Assembly (NCBI GenBank): GCA_015501595.1
Contig: JADNRX010001222.1
Location: forward strand, 1 to 12,459
Direction: 5' to 3'
Length of the DNA stretch: 12,459 nt
Source of the DNA: Hymenopellis radicata
Lineage: Eukaryota > Basidiomycota > Agaricomycetes > Agaricales > Physalacriaceae
This document shows, in pieces, positions 1 to 7,923 of this stretch. How positions within the stretch are numbered: the first letter of the stretch is position 1; each line of letters begins with the position of its first letter. The position numbers and the translations under genes are program-made. Below the pieces are notes generated by a model. It was given only the letters and a program-made list of their open reading frames with translations, ran no database searches and was not told where the DNA came from.

Positions 1-23
1 CATTCCCCTTTCCCTCATGGCAT

Positions 24-395
24 ATGTCAACGAGTATCAAGATCGGACGTCTTGAGATCCGCTCAATTCGAGTTCTCCCAGCCCCGCCGCAAGTGGGTAT
101 CAAGGTCCTCTCACTAGCCCACAACGTCAAGCATGTACAGTTGCCGGGGAGCTTGACAGACGCGAATTTTCCGTCTCTGAACTCCTTGTACGTAGATGAA
201 CTTTCACTTCCTAATGGTCAGCGTATCCTGGATCAGTCGCCCCGACTTCGTCATCTGAAGCTCAGTGGGCTGTGGACATACTTAGCAGGCCGGAAGACCG
301 ACAATTGTCTCAGTATGACACATTCACTTCTCACCAGCTCGACTGAAGAAGAGAACAATATCTTCTTCAACTCACTCACACACCCGTCTCTCTGA
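24..395 (+). CDS. LRR-like (F-box/LRR type) reading frame, probably a 3' exon
   Basis: Open frame of 123 codons. Residues about 25-85 show spaced leucines and short strand-like units (VLSLAHNVKHVQL, PSLNSLYVDEL, PRLRHLKLSGLW), the pattern of the degenerate leucine-rich repeats at the C-terminus of basidiomycete F-box proteins. No F-box motif is visible. The frame is open leftward to base 3 with no stop, so the ATG at 24 may be internal and this may be the last exon of a gene starting outside the window. The tail after residue 90 is Ser/Thr-rich and looks unstructured. The LRR reading is an inference from hydrophobic periodicity; a chance ORF is possible. Confidence 0.4.
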   Translation: MSTSIKIGRLEIRSIRVLPAPPQVGIKVLSLAHNVKHVQLPGSLTDANFPSLNSLYVDELSLPNGQRILDQSPRLRHLKLSGLWTYLAGRKTDNCLSMTHSLLTSSTEEENNIFFNSLTHPSL

Positions 396-614
396 GTCGA
401 CACCTATATCTTACCATGGAAGGTTTCACGTGGCCAACCAAGACTGTCCCGTAATTGGGACACGATTTCGTCCAGATCCATCCCCATGTATACCTTCTGG
501 AGTGCTTCGCTTTCTAATCCCGGGCTCCGATTCCCCTGAATGTCTGCTTCCAAGGCTAAACCGCATTGGCTCGACATTCATCGCACACAGCTGGCAGTGT
601 GAACACAGGTGGTG
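396..614. other. gap between LRR-like frame and small + gene; nothing recognised
   Basis: Short overlapping frames exist on both strands but none has protein-like composition or paired splice signals that I trust. An acceptor-like CACAG at 604-608 lies just before the next gene, so an upstream exon of that gene could be hidden here. Confidence 0.3.
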
Positions 615-1011
615 ATGGTCGGGCAGGTGCTTCAAGCGCGGTGTCGGGACTTTGAACAGTATGGGGTTGTTCGGCTAGAGAAATGTCTGCTCGTTGTCAA
701 AACGGGAATGAATACGGCTCGCTATTGCAAGCGCACTATTATTGATGATACAGGCAGCGGAGTATGTGTTGAAGAATTTAGAGCAGTACGCCGCGGAATG
801 TACTCTTCATATGCGTGATATCAATTCATTCCTGACAAACCAAAACACGAACGAATATCGAGGGGACTTGACGACTCTACTAAGGTGAGTATGGCCCAAA
901 CAAACCACCTTGACCAGGAAAAAGGGCAGGTTCAGCGAAAGGCGGAGTAACGCCGATTGCAGCTGGGTCAGTGCGGGGTCAGGGTTCCAAGCCAATTATT
1001 ACTCGTCGTAG
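615..1011 (+). CDS. small three-exon gene, unrecognised helical protein
   Basis: Exons 615-658, 732-884 and 930-1011 join in frame to give about 92 residues. Intron 1 (659-731) starts GTATGG and ends GCAAG. Intron 2 (885-929) starts GTGAGT, has a TTGAC branch-like site and ends GGCAG. Exon 2 is the strongest part: residues about 17-50 look like a long amphipathic helix (LLLMIQAAEYVLKNLEQYAA). The frame upstream of exon 2 carries a TGA, which supports the splice. The product is not recognised. Further 5' exons are possible, so the start at 615 is provisional. It is convergent with the pseudokinase gene, whose preferred stop is at 1277. Confidence 0.4.
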
Positions 1012-1276
1012 CTCGTCGTCGTCGTCACTGACATTGGTGAGGGGGTGGTTCTTCATCGGAAGATGATGCATGAACAGGTGGCCATGTTGCCCACGGCGTC
1101 GGCGACTGCCATTCGTCATGAGCCACGAGTGATGAAATGTAATGCGTGGGCTCGGCGGTCTAGACTTTGTGACCCAGCGACTGATGATCTTGTATTCGTT
1201 GACACACGCCGAAAAAGTCAACTCTTCTTGGTGCGATTTTGGATACGTGTAATTGGAAACGAAAACTGCGACGTAG

Positions 1277-3229
1277 TTATCGTGGAAGTGAAGTAGGGAC
1301 TGCGGGGATACCGACGAGAGTTAGCCCAAGGATGATCTCGCGCGCAGGCGGACGTCTAAACGTTTCGCTTCCCTGGTAGACATCAGAAAGAGAGAGTCTC
1401 GCATTGTTGTTGGATATTCTCGCAGACAAGTCCCCTTTCGGACACTGGTTGACCAGAGGAGCGCGGCCGACTGCGCGGTGTCTGTGGAAGTTCGGATGCC
1501 TCCGATGCCCCGCTGAGACTGATTCCAGCTCTTCACTCGTTTCTGACGGCGACCTTTGAGAAAACCAGTCACTTGACTGACCGTGTAAGATGTGATTAGC
1601 TTCTTGAAATATCTGTACAGAAAACAGTGAGTGTGAAGCAATAGCATTGGTGTATTGTTACTAACCCTAATGTTCAACGCGTCAAGGACATCGATCGGCC
1701 GACTCAAAAGGCTGTTATCGATATCTTCCGGCAACTCTTCATCAGCCCAGTCAATGGCGAGCACAGCCCGAGAATTATTTCCCGAGAAGACATGAATGTT
1801 CTGCGAGTGCATCAATATATAGATCATATGAAAGATTGACAGTAAACTTACATGGATGCCGATTTTCGTAACAGGGATTCCCATGGAGTCCAGATAAAGC
1901 AGGCCCGCCTACATAACATGAAACTGGGTAAGCACGCGGCGTAACTGACCACCAAAAAATGCGTACAGCGATTCCGTATATCTACAAATGTTTAGTAAGG
2001 GAACGCACATGGTGACCGTCATTTGAATCGTACCATCCTGATGCATGCCTCGACACTCTCCTGCAGGCCGCTTCCTAGTGAGAAGGCTAACTGTTGTTCG
2101 AGGCAGCCACTTATGTTGCCTATGATGCAAAATTAAGTCTGCGGGTATTTCACACAGAGTCACAGACTAAGTCTTACCATAAACATTGTACGGGTTAGGG
2201 TCAGAGGCGCCGGATGTACCAATCAAGGTCGCCACATTGGAGTGTCTGATGGGCGTAAGTCAGGATCCGCGACCTTCTGAACAGAGCATACATCGCAAGT
2301 TTTAGATCATGTGTCACACTTTGTTGCCATCGCTGTAGGTCGTGAGCATCGACAATATACCCGTAGTAAGGGAGTCCGTTAATTACCTCCTTCGCGTGAG
2401 GGCCGACAAAACTCTTTACTGCAACAACCTCGCCACCTCTGGTTCCTGTGCAGATAGAATATTTCGGTCCGCTATAAACTTCGTAACTGTCGTGAAGACC
2501 CAGTTCCTTCCGTGGTATCTTGAACAGGAAAATGAGTCAATCGACGACTTGAATATACAGAGACAGATTACCACTGTCGCGTCTTCGGCCAATTGACCAA
2601 TATGGCGCTCCATCAAGTATTGGATCGAAGCAAGTGACGATATCTACCAGCAGGTTATAAATGTGCAATGTAATGATTATGAAAACACCGACTTGAAATA
2701 GTCGGAGACAGTCATCGAGCTGAACGTTGAGATCCTCAAGCTCAGCCGTTATCGTCCTTGCCATTAAGAATCGCGTCACTTTGCGTCTACGTGTAATCTT
2801 CTCAACGCATCCAAGTATCCCGTTGAGACGGCTGCAAAGCGGGCTCAGTACGCGCATAGGCTAGTGAATTTCGATACGCACTGTTGCAACTGTTCAACGT
2901 TTCGCGTGGTCTGAGGTGGCACCGTATTCGGATGAATCGGATCTGCATCTCTGAAAGTCTCCACAATTGTCAAAAAGACATGTACGATCCGTTCCGCTGT
3001 CGATCTACATCTATCCTTGTTGTCGTTGACGCTGGTGAGCTTCTCTACAATTTGAAGCGCGATTCCTGTTGCAATGGAGAGAAATGGTACAGAGTCGGTC
3101 ACATTCTACAAGGAGCCTCGACATCTGCCGGGATTTGGATATGAAGCAACGTACCTTTAAGATTTCGAGTATATCGGCAGCCGCAAAGAGCAAAACCTCA
3201 GACTTCCTGCGCTCTCGAGCTAGAGACAT
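1277..3229 (-). CDS. HeLo-like/MLKL-NTD-type helical domain fused to a pseudokinase
   Basis: Twelve exons: 3229-3155, 3105-2882, 2831-2693, 2643-2572, 2518-2387, 2332-2292, 2245-2178, 2119-2034, 1981-1967, 1908-1852, 1800-1666, 1612-1277. Introns are 46-58 nt, all GT-AG, and every phase agrees, giving 459 residues. Residues 1-146 form an all-helical region with the layout of fungal MLKL N-terminal/HeLo-like domains: an Ala/Leu-rich first helix, a DSVPF turn at 29-33, NKDRCRSTAERI at 54-65, and a basic stretch (KITRRRKVTRF, 111-121). Residues 171-350 are kinase-like: a Gly-rich loop (GTRGGE) and AVK with Lys205, then HSNVATLIGTSG (229-240) and IYGIAAGLLYLDS (280-292). The catalytic loop reads VTKIGIHNI, so the HRD Asp is absent, and the DFG position reads AIDW. 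It is probably a membrane- or complex-associated signalling or cell-death adaptor (inference). The kinase-like part ends near EANHILHGQ (352-360); the last 100 residues are unrecognised. The ATG has a CCACC context. Confidence 0.83.
1967..1981 (-). other. 15-nt in-frame micro-exon (exon 9 of the pseudokinase gene)
   Basis: It encodes IYGIA, which completes the usual kinase helix before GLxYL. The flanking introns are 2033-1982 (CTAAA branch, TTGTAG acceptor) and 1966-1909 (GTACGC donor, TGTAG acceptor). Both junctions are phase 0, so skipping the exon would delete five residues without shifting the frame. Confidence 0.65.
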
Positions 3230-3805
3230 GGTGGTACAGTACCACGTTGTGAACTGGCGGCGACAGCATCAGATGAGCAGTGAGCACTGCCCAAATGCCG
3301 TTATGCAGATACATTGGTCAGCATTCACGGGATTGAAGTTCGGACGTAAGTGTTGAGACTGGGAAGGGATTTACAACTTGTGTTTGTTGAATGAAACGAA
3401 GACCGACGAACAACATCATGGTCAGGAAGCAAGCAAGCGCCGTATGGTTAGGGTTTCCCCGGCGCCGCCGGCTTCAGGGCTGCTTTCTCAATGCCAACTT
3501 CCGTAATGGAGTCGAACCCTATATGAAGATTCTTCTGAGGGTTTTTGGTCTCCTTTTTACATCCGCTGCGGTGCGAAACAACTTGAAACTCGGCTGAACA
3601 AATGTGCATAAGCCCCTGGGCCATTGCCAAATTTGGACATGACCGCTTTCACTGGGCGCTCCGTTCCGTGCGTCAGCTTTCAAAGTTCGAGAGGACACAA
3701 GAAGGGCGAAAAATAGTCAGCCATGAGCCAATATAAGGACAATGCGGTGAGTGAATAAATATTAAATATTGACGAAATTTATAGTCGAACCGTGAACGTG
3801 GCCAC
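3230..3805. other. intergenic: promoter of pseudokinase gene and 3' flank of zinc-finger gene
   Basis: No convincing gene. Both neighbours are transcribed on the minus strand, so this interval should hold the 3' UTR of the zinc-finger gene (AT-rich around 3750-3785, with TATAAA but no AATAAA on the minus strand) and the promoter of the pseudokinase gene. Frames of about 60 codons at 3391-3630 on both strands are low-quality shadows. Confidence 0.5.
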
Positions 3806-4785
3806 CTAATTATCTCTTTTCTTGTTGATAACATGATTTAGTCGGAGATGGCGTCCCAGAGACGACTCATCGGCGTACTCCTTCTCGCACCCCTGTATGA
3901 TGCAGCGAAACCGCCGCCCCTCGTGTTTACTCTCCCAGTGTTCTGTAGACGGATCAGCGCTTCAAAATCAAAACCTCTTCGCAAACTCACTTTTACATGC
4001 TCCTCTCGTCGTAAAATTAGCTATGCAAACAGGATGAGGACACTCAAACTGTGCGTCAACCTTGCGCCTATCAGCGATTGCGGTTTCATCTCTCCCGCGA
4101 CGCCAGACTGGGTTGGCCGCACTCGACGAAGAGTCGGGTGGGCTGTTATGGATGACAGCCGAGGAGAAGATATGATCTGCAGGAGCTGGGGTGTTGATCG
4201 GGTAAGGAGGCAAAGAGCTTGGGAAACCGTGTGGGATCATCGCGGCGGGCTGGTCATGAAAGACATTTGCCGATGGAGGGGCGGGACCGTCGAGACGAAA
4301 CGGTGTCTCATTCGATCTCACGTTGGACCATACATTTCCGCTGGGAGGCCCTGGAAAAGGTGTATAGTTGCTGTTCGAACCGGATCGTGAATGGGGAGCA
4401 GAACGGTAATAAATCTGGGGGCCAGGACCTCGACCACCGAAGCTCTGATACTTGTGAGAATCAAGGTTTGGGAGAATGGGTATCACTGACAGGATGTTGT
4501 GTCAAACCGAACGCTGTTGATTGATCCGATGAGAGTAGCTGTTGCATGTGTGTACCAGCTTGAGCATCTGTATGAGAAGCACGATTTGTGTGAAAGTGCG
4601 CAGCCAGGAATAATGGACTCACCATAGACTTGTGATGAGCTTGAATGATGGCCAGAGCTGCTGGACATCCAAGGCTGAGAGGTTCCGCCGTTCGTAAACG
4701 CAGAGTCGCCCGGCCTTCCAGTGTTGGAGTGTGCATGGAAATCTCCACTGGACTGGGCACCTGCATAGTACAGTCCTGAGGCCAT
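3806..4785 (-). CDS. two-finger C2H2 zinc-finger protein, likely transcription factor
   Basis: Four exons: 4785-4623, 4567-4491, 4450-3991, 3942-3806. Introns of 55, 40 and 48 nt are in matching phases and give 278 residues. Residues 1-210 are rich in Ser, Pro, Gly and Asn (for example SQPWMSSSSGHHSSSS), typical of a disordered regulatory region. Two C-terminal fingers both fit C-x4-C-x12-H-x4-H: one starting ECPHPVC, spliced to KKHWESKH across intron 3, and one with CIIQGC and HLRLNH. The tail is short and basic (INKKRDN). Tandem C2H2 fingers of this form bind DNA, so a nuclear regulator is the likely role; targets are unknown. The first finger lacks the usual mid-finger Leu. The frame is open up to another ATG at 4881; I prefer 4785 because the Ser/Gly-rich protein begins there. 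The 40-nt second intron is unusually short. Confidence 0.85.
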
Positions 4786-5266
4786 GAGTTTGTCAGATAG
4801 AAACGGAGAATAGTTGAATATAGTATGCAATACTTGAGGAGGACGGTCGAGTCCTCTTAAATAGACTGTCACGAAAGACATATCATTGCTAGCTGTATCG
4901 TTGCTGTAGGCTGCGGCGATGTATCATGAATCGGCGGGCTTTGCGGCTCGTCTCGTTTGCCTCCACGTATAATATTACCGTAGAAGAGTTAGGTTCGACG
5001 GACTGCGCGCAGATACTTGGCTAATGGTGTTGGTCCGAGCCCGAAGGGTAGAGGTGGTGTATGTCCATTCAGTCGTGAGGCAATTCGTTCATTCGTCAAC
5101 CACATTTAAGGCTCATGTAGAATATCTGATGTTGATTCGTTGATCTCCGCGCTGAAGCCGAACAAACTTCAGAGCTCTGGAAGACAGCGCAGTAGTCAAC
5201 GGCGATGAGACGATAGTGAGCTCACCCAAGATTGTCCAACGGCGTAAGCAGAGTATACCGGCGGCT
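4786..5266. other. intergenic, putative promoter of the zinc-finger gene
   Basis: No gene supported. On the minus strand an open stretch of about 55 codons (around 5290-5115) and short spliceable fragments can be read, but with no start and no recognisable content. The proximal part should contain the promoter and 5' UTR of the zinc-finger gene. Confidence 0.35.
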
Positions 5267-5404
5267 TCATAGTAACAGCCCAACAAAGGCGATCAAATCA
5301 TCGTCTGTTTCAATGCGCCACAGCCCAGCAAGATGTGCGGGTTTCAACATCAAAGAGAAGACCCCGTAGGCAGTGTACACGGAAGATGCACCGCTTACAG
5401 CTAG

Positions 5405-5835
5405 TCAGGATGGGTAGAGGATATCACCTTTGAGCGCGGTGAGAATCGTCCCCGGGCCGAACGCCTCAGCCCAATCAGACTCGAAAGACGAGAGATTCAA
5501 TATGAGGAATGACATAACAGCCAATTGAATCCAAAAGAGAAGTTGATTTGAATGCCGACTGTTGGTGAATCTAAAGAAAGCCGATGTCAATACTCAGAAC
5601 CGTCCGATACGGATTATTGTGACAGATGTTCTCCAGTGTCAGCCTTGGAATCTATCACATAACTGAACTGTCTATGGCGCGTATTCCAGGGATCAATGCA
5701 AGCCTCAAGAGTGCTCCTCTTAGTCACGTCCACTTGTAGCTCGTCTTCAGCGGGCATCGAGGGGCATCGAGATGCAGAAAACGCGGTACTGTGGCAGGCC
5801 TGGTGTCTCGCGATGTCCGAGTAATCTACCACCAT
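5405..5835 (-). CDS. weak two-exon gene with one membrane-like segment
   Basis: Exons 5835-5624 and 5570-5405 join across a 53-nt intron (donor GTCACA, TTGAC branch-like site, TTTCTTTAG acceptor) to give 125 residues. Residues about 80-100 are strongly hydrophobic (LLFWIQLAVMSFLILNLSS) and could span a membrane; the first 70 residues are polar and unrecognised. The second exon ends at a TGA (5407-5405), but the same frame continues without another stop to 5267 with protein-like, partly hydrophobic sequence. This is either a premature stop in a decaying gene or a missed splice. No family recognised. Confidence 0.3.
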
Positions 5836-6071
5836 CAAGTGTCACTCCGATGCAGGATATCCAGGTTAAACTGAAGAAGACTTGAAGGTGTGAAATCAGG
5901 CCGCTGCGGATGGGCACGAAGGAAACGACAGCATCAGTCGACGAGGAGACCAGCCCATGGGAAAGTTAACTGCATGGAAGAACATGGGAAGTGCTGTCCT
6001 ACTTGAAGATGAAATACACCGCAAACGGTTTGACGTTGTTCCGACTCGTCCTGTTAGGCGCATGGCATCCT
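5836..6071. other. intergenic, nothing recognised
   Basis: A 93-codon minus-strand frame (6177-5896) crosses this interval, but its composition is poor and it runs antisense into the promoter of the first small paralogue, so I treat it as a chance ORF. Confidence 0.4.
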
Positions 6072-6120
6072 GCATCGACGTTTTAGGCAAAAAGCGGTAA
6101 ATCACATGACCGTCATGGTT
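6072..6120 (+). promoter_or_regulatory. conserved promoter block with E-box, small-family copy 1
   Basis: GCATCGACGTTTTAGGC (6072-6088) followed by TCACATGACCGTCATGGT (6102-6119), with an E-box CACATG at 6103-6108. The same two blocks at nearly the same spacing precede copy 3, and the E-box block also precedes copy 2, each about 160-180 nt before the start codon. Conservation amid diverged flanks suggests a shared regulatory site, possibly for a bHLH-type factor (inference). Confidence 0.5.
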
Positions 6121-6199
6121 TTGTTTCGACCCTGTTCGAGCACACAACCAAGTCGCGTCCACTGTCCTCCGAACCAAAACACAACAGCTCTACAAGTTC

Positions 6200-6251
6200 G
6201 TATCTCGAAACCGTCGTCGATACCCTTTGAGCTAGACTAACATCAACCCAG
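6200..6251 (+). other. 5'-UTR intron, small-family copy 1
   Basis: GTATCT donor, perfect CTAAC branch site and CAACCCAG acceptor, 52 nt. The exon edge before it (CTCTACAAGTTC) resembles those before the matching introns at copies 2 and 3. It ends 18 nt before the ATG at 6270. Confidence 0.6.
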
Positions 6252-6269
6252 CTTTCGTGACCACGGAAA

Positions 6270-6611
6270 ATGCGACCACCCAAAATGTTTTTCGGTTTCC
6301 TCCTCCCCGACGATGAGGTGGTCAGACAACACCCGGCATTCGCAGAGCTGATGAGCAAGTATTCCGATCGAGAGATTTGTGAAGCCCGTGTGCGTAGCGC
6401 GGTCATACAATCGATGACATGGCAGCTACAATCACTGTGGCATAGAGTCAGATTAGACTCGACTTCCTCCGGTTCGGTGATAGTGCTGGCGCACAATACG
6501 AGCGACGACACGATAAGCGTTCCTTCGCCGGAGGTTCTCATAAGAATGCAGGAAATGATGCAGTTTCCAGAAGAGATCAAGGCCAAGTGGATGCGCGTCC
6601 ACACAGCTTGA
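6270..6611 (+). CDS. small-protein family, copy 1 (113 aa)
   Basis: A single-exon 113-residue frame homologous to the products at 7071 and 10826. Shared positions include FGFLLPD-EVV-QHP-FA near the N-terminus, a central LW motif, an NT-x-DT-x-VPSPE block near residues 80-90, and KW-x-R before the end. It is the most diverged copy: it lacks the charged insert seen around residues 30-40 of copies 2 and 3 and has an extra Asp after LLPD. No known domain, signal peptide or membrane segment is evident; it looks like a small soluble mixed alpha/beta protein. Three homologous frames, all open, are the main evidence that this is a real gene. Start chosen because alignment with copy 2 begins at residue 5. 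Confidence 0.72.
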   Translation: MRPPKMFFGFLLPDDEVVRQHPAFAELMSKYSDREICEARVRSAVIQSMTWQLQSLWHRVRLDSTSSGSVIVLAHNTSDDTISVPSPEVLIRMQEMMQFPEEIKAKWMRVHTA

Positions 6612-6890
6612 TGTTTGGGTGCGTTTGTTGGCTACTGTAATGTGTCTTGGCCTGAGTCAGGGATTAGAAGTTTTGGTATATCTTGTGAACTCCCGCTGCT
6701 CTTCAAGTTGAACGAGTCGTCAACTGCAATACGTACAATAGTTCCTTTTCTCAGGAACTGAATGCATCCAATGTACGCGCGCTCATGATGTCCTTGGCTT
6801 GCGCGTCTGTGGATCTGAAGGTCGCTAAGAGGTCGTTCAAGTGGTTTAATAATATTATTTAAAACGGTTTATGCAAAGCGCAAGCTGGCG
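6612..6890. other. 3' flank of copy 1 and AT-rich spacer
   Basis: The first 85 bases after the stop (6611-6695) resemble 7541-7625. The rest is spacer with an AT-rich near-palindrome around 6846-6864. No gene seen. Confidence 0.45.
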
Positions 6891-6909
6891 TCACATGATC
6901 ATAATGGTG
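6891..6909 (+). promoter_or_regulatory. conserved E-box block, small-family copy 2
   Basis: TCACATGATCATAATGGTG, with the E-box CACATG at 6892-6897, matches the blocks before copies 1 and 3. The companion GACGTTTT block is only weakly recognisable just upstream. Confidence 0.5.
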
Positions 6910-7017
6910 AATCTTGAAAGCGACCCTTGACATGCTTGACACCCTGCCTTAAACCACGACGCGCCCATTAATATTATTCTCCAAACTGGGACGAGATCCC
7001 CCATCATCTACACGTCT

Positions 7018-7062
7018 GTATTCCACAAGGCCTTTCTACTGCTAGAGCTGATGAACTCACAG
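7018..7062 (+). other. 5'-UTR intron, small-family copy 2
   Basis: Donor GTATTC, CTGAT branch-like site and CTCACAG acceptor, 45 nt, at the position equivalent to the introns of copies 1 and 3. Splicing removes an upstream ATG at 7051 that would otherwise open a short frame overlapping the main start. Confidence 0.55.
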
Positions 7063-7070
7063 GTCGCACC

Positions 7071-7430
7071 ATGGTCCACGAAATGATGTTCGGTTTCCTC
7101 CTTCCCGACGAAGTGGTGAAGCAGCACCCACAATTCGCAATAAGCATGAACAAACACCCAGAGAAGACCGACCCTAAAACCAGCGAGCAGGAGAGAGCGA
7201 ATTTTGAATCCCTCGTGTGCTCAGGAATTGTATCATACATGGCGCTCAAGTCGAAAGAGCTGTGGCCCAAAGCCAGATTCGAAGTGACTCCTTCCGGCTT
7301 CGTGATGCTTGCATTGGCCGATAATACGAATGCGGACACGGTCAGGGTTCCGTCGCCCGAAATCATCAAGAGCCTGCAGGAGCTGTTGACGCCGCTGGAG
7401 GTCACCCCGAAGTGGGTACGCGCCGCTTAA
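7071..7430 (+). CDS. small-protein family, copy 2 (119 aa)
   Basis: Intact single-exon frame, 119 residues, closest to copy 3. Features: MMFGFLLPDEVVKQHP at the N-terminus, a Lys/Glu/Thr-rich stretch at residues 29-44, a central Cys-containing helix-like segment (LVCSGIVSYMALKSKELW), then TPSGFVMLALADNT and VPSPEIIKSLQELL, ending KWVRAA. It is unrecognised. The start is fixed by the ATG 9 nt after the UTR intron and by near-identity with copy 3 from that codon. It is tandem with copy 1, about 460 bp after its stop, so local duplication is the likely origin. Of the three, it looks most likely to be functional. Confidence 0.77.
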   Translation: MVHEMMFGFLLPDEVVKQHPQFAISMNKHPEKTDPKTSEQERANFESLVCSGIVSYMALKSKELWPKARFEVTPSGFVMLALADNTNADTVRVPSPEIIKSLQELLTPLEVTPKWVRAA

Positions 7431-7540
7431 AGTTTGGGTGCGTTGGTCATCTTCTTTGATGTGATCTCTCTCTTACTGTGATTCTCTCTCAACAGCTTCT
7501 GGCCTGTGTTTTGTTGCGTTGGACTGCCTTGAACTTCTCG

Positions 7541-7625
7541 AAGTTTGGGTGCGTCTGTTGACTCCTTACATACACCTTGCTCTGAGCCATGAGTTAGGAG
7601 CTGGTTGTATATCTTGTTTACTCAT
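7541..7625 (+). repeat. extra copy of the small-family 3' flank
   Basis: Starts AGTTTGGGTGCGTCTGTTG and ends near TTGTATATCTTG, matching 6611-6695 after copy 1 with scattered differences. Copy 2 already has its own 3' flank starting with the same GTTTGGGTGCG at 7432, so this is a second, orphan 3' flank, perhaps the relic of another copy. Confidence 0.5.
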
Positions 7626-7923
7626 CGTAGTGCCGCCGACTCAGACCCGTTCGAACATCGTCCATTCCCCTCCTGTCGTAAATGCTCGCCAATTTAATTT
7701 TTCGTTGTCACTGCATGTAAGCATGGTAGCTTGAAGAAGAGATGAAGATTTGGGAGTTCAGTATATTGACCGCTTCTCGATAGTACCGAAGATGAAAATT
7801 ACAAAACGACGACGTCGGAACCCTTAAAGGTGTATGAACTCCACTCCAGCTCCATTTTTTTCCCTTTCGTATTTCTCGTTCTCCAGCCTCAACTTTTCTG
7901 CATGGACGCGGTCGATGGTTTCA
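7626..7923. other. intergenic; holds the out-of-frame tail of the next minus-strand gene
   Basis: The left half has nothing recognisable. On the minus strand 7923-7824 encodes a Glu/Lys/Arg-rich, coiled-coil-like stretch (HAEKLRLENEKYEREK), one base out of frame with the last exon of the neighbouring gene. Confidence 0.4.

Noticed and set aside
1000..1027. CGT trinucleotide run as a microsatellite
   Set aside because: Only four to five imperfect units; too short to report as a repeat.
2186..2196. TTAGGG/CCCTAA words suggesting telomeric repeat
   Set aside because: A single occurrence with no tandem array, lying inside exon 7 of the pseudokinase gene (codons for DPNP).
3391..3630. 68- and 60-codon frames on opposite strands upstream of the pseudokinase gene
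   Set aside because: Mutual shadows with no splice support and no domain-like content.
3848..4390. 180-codon + strand frame
   Set aside because: Antisense of the Ser/Pro-rich and zinc-finger exons of the minus-strand gene, which has matching introns and two perfect C2H2 fingers.
6113..6604. 163-codon minus-strand frame opposite copy 1, and similar frames opposite copies 2 and 3
   Set aside because: The antisense frames exist because the homologous sense genes share codon pattern; the sense side has the conserved start, UTR intron and promoter.
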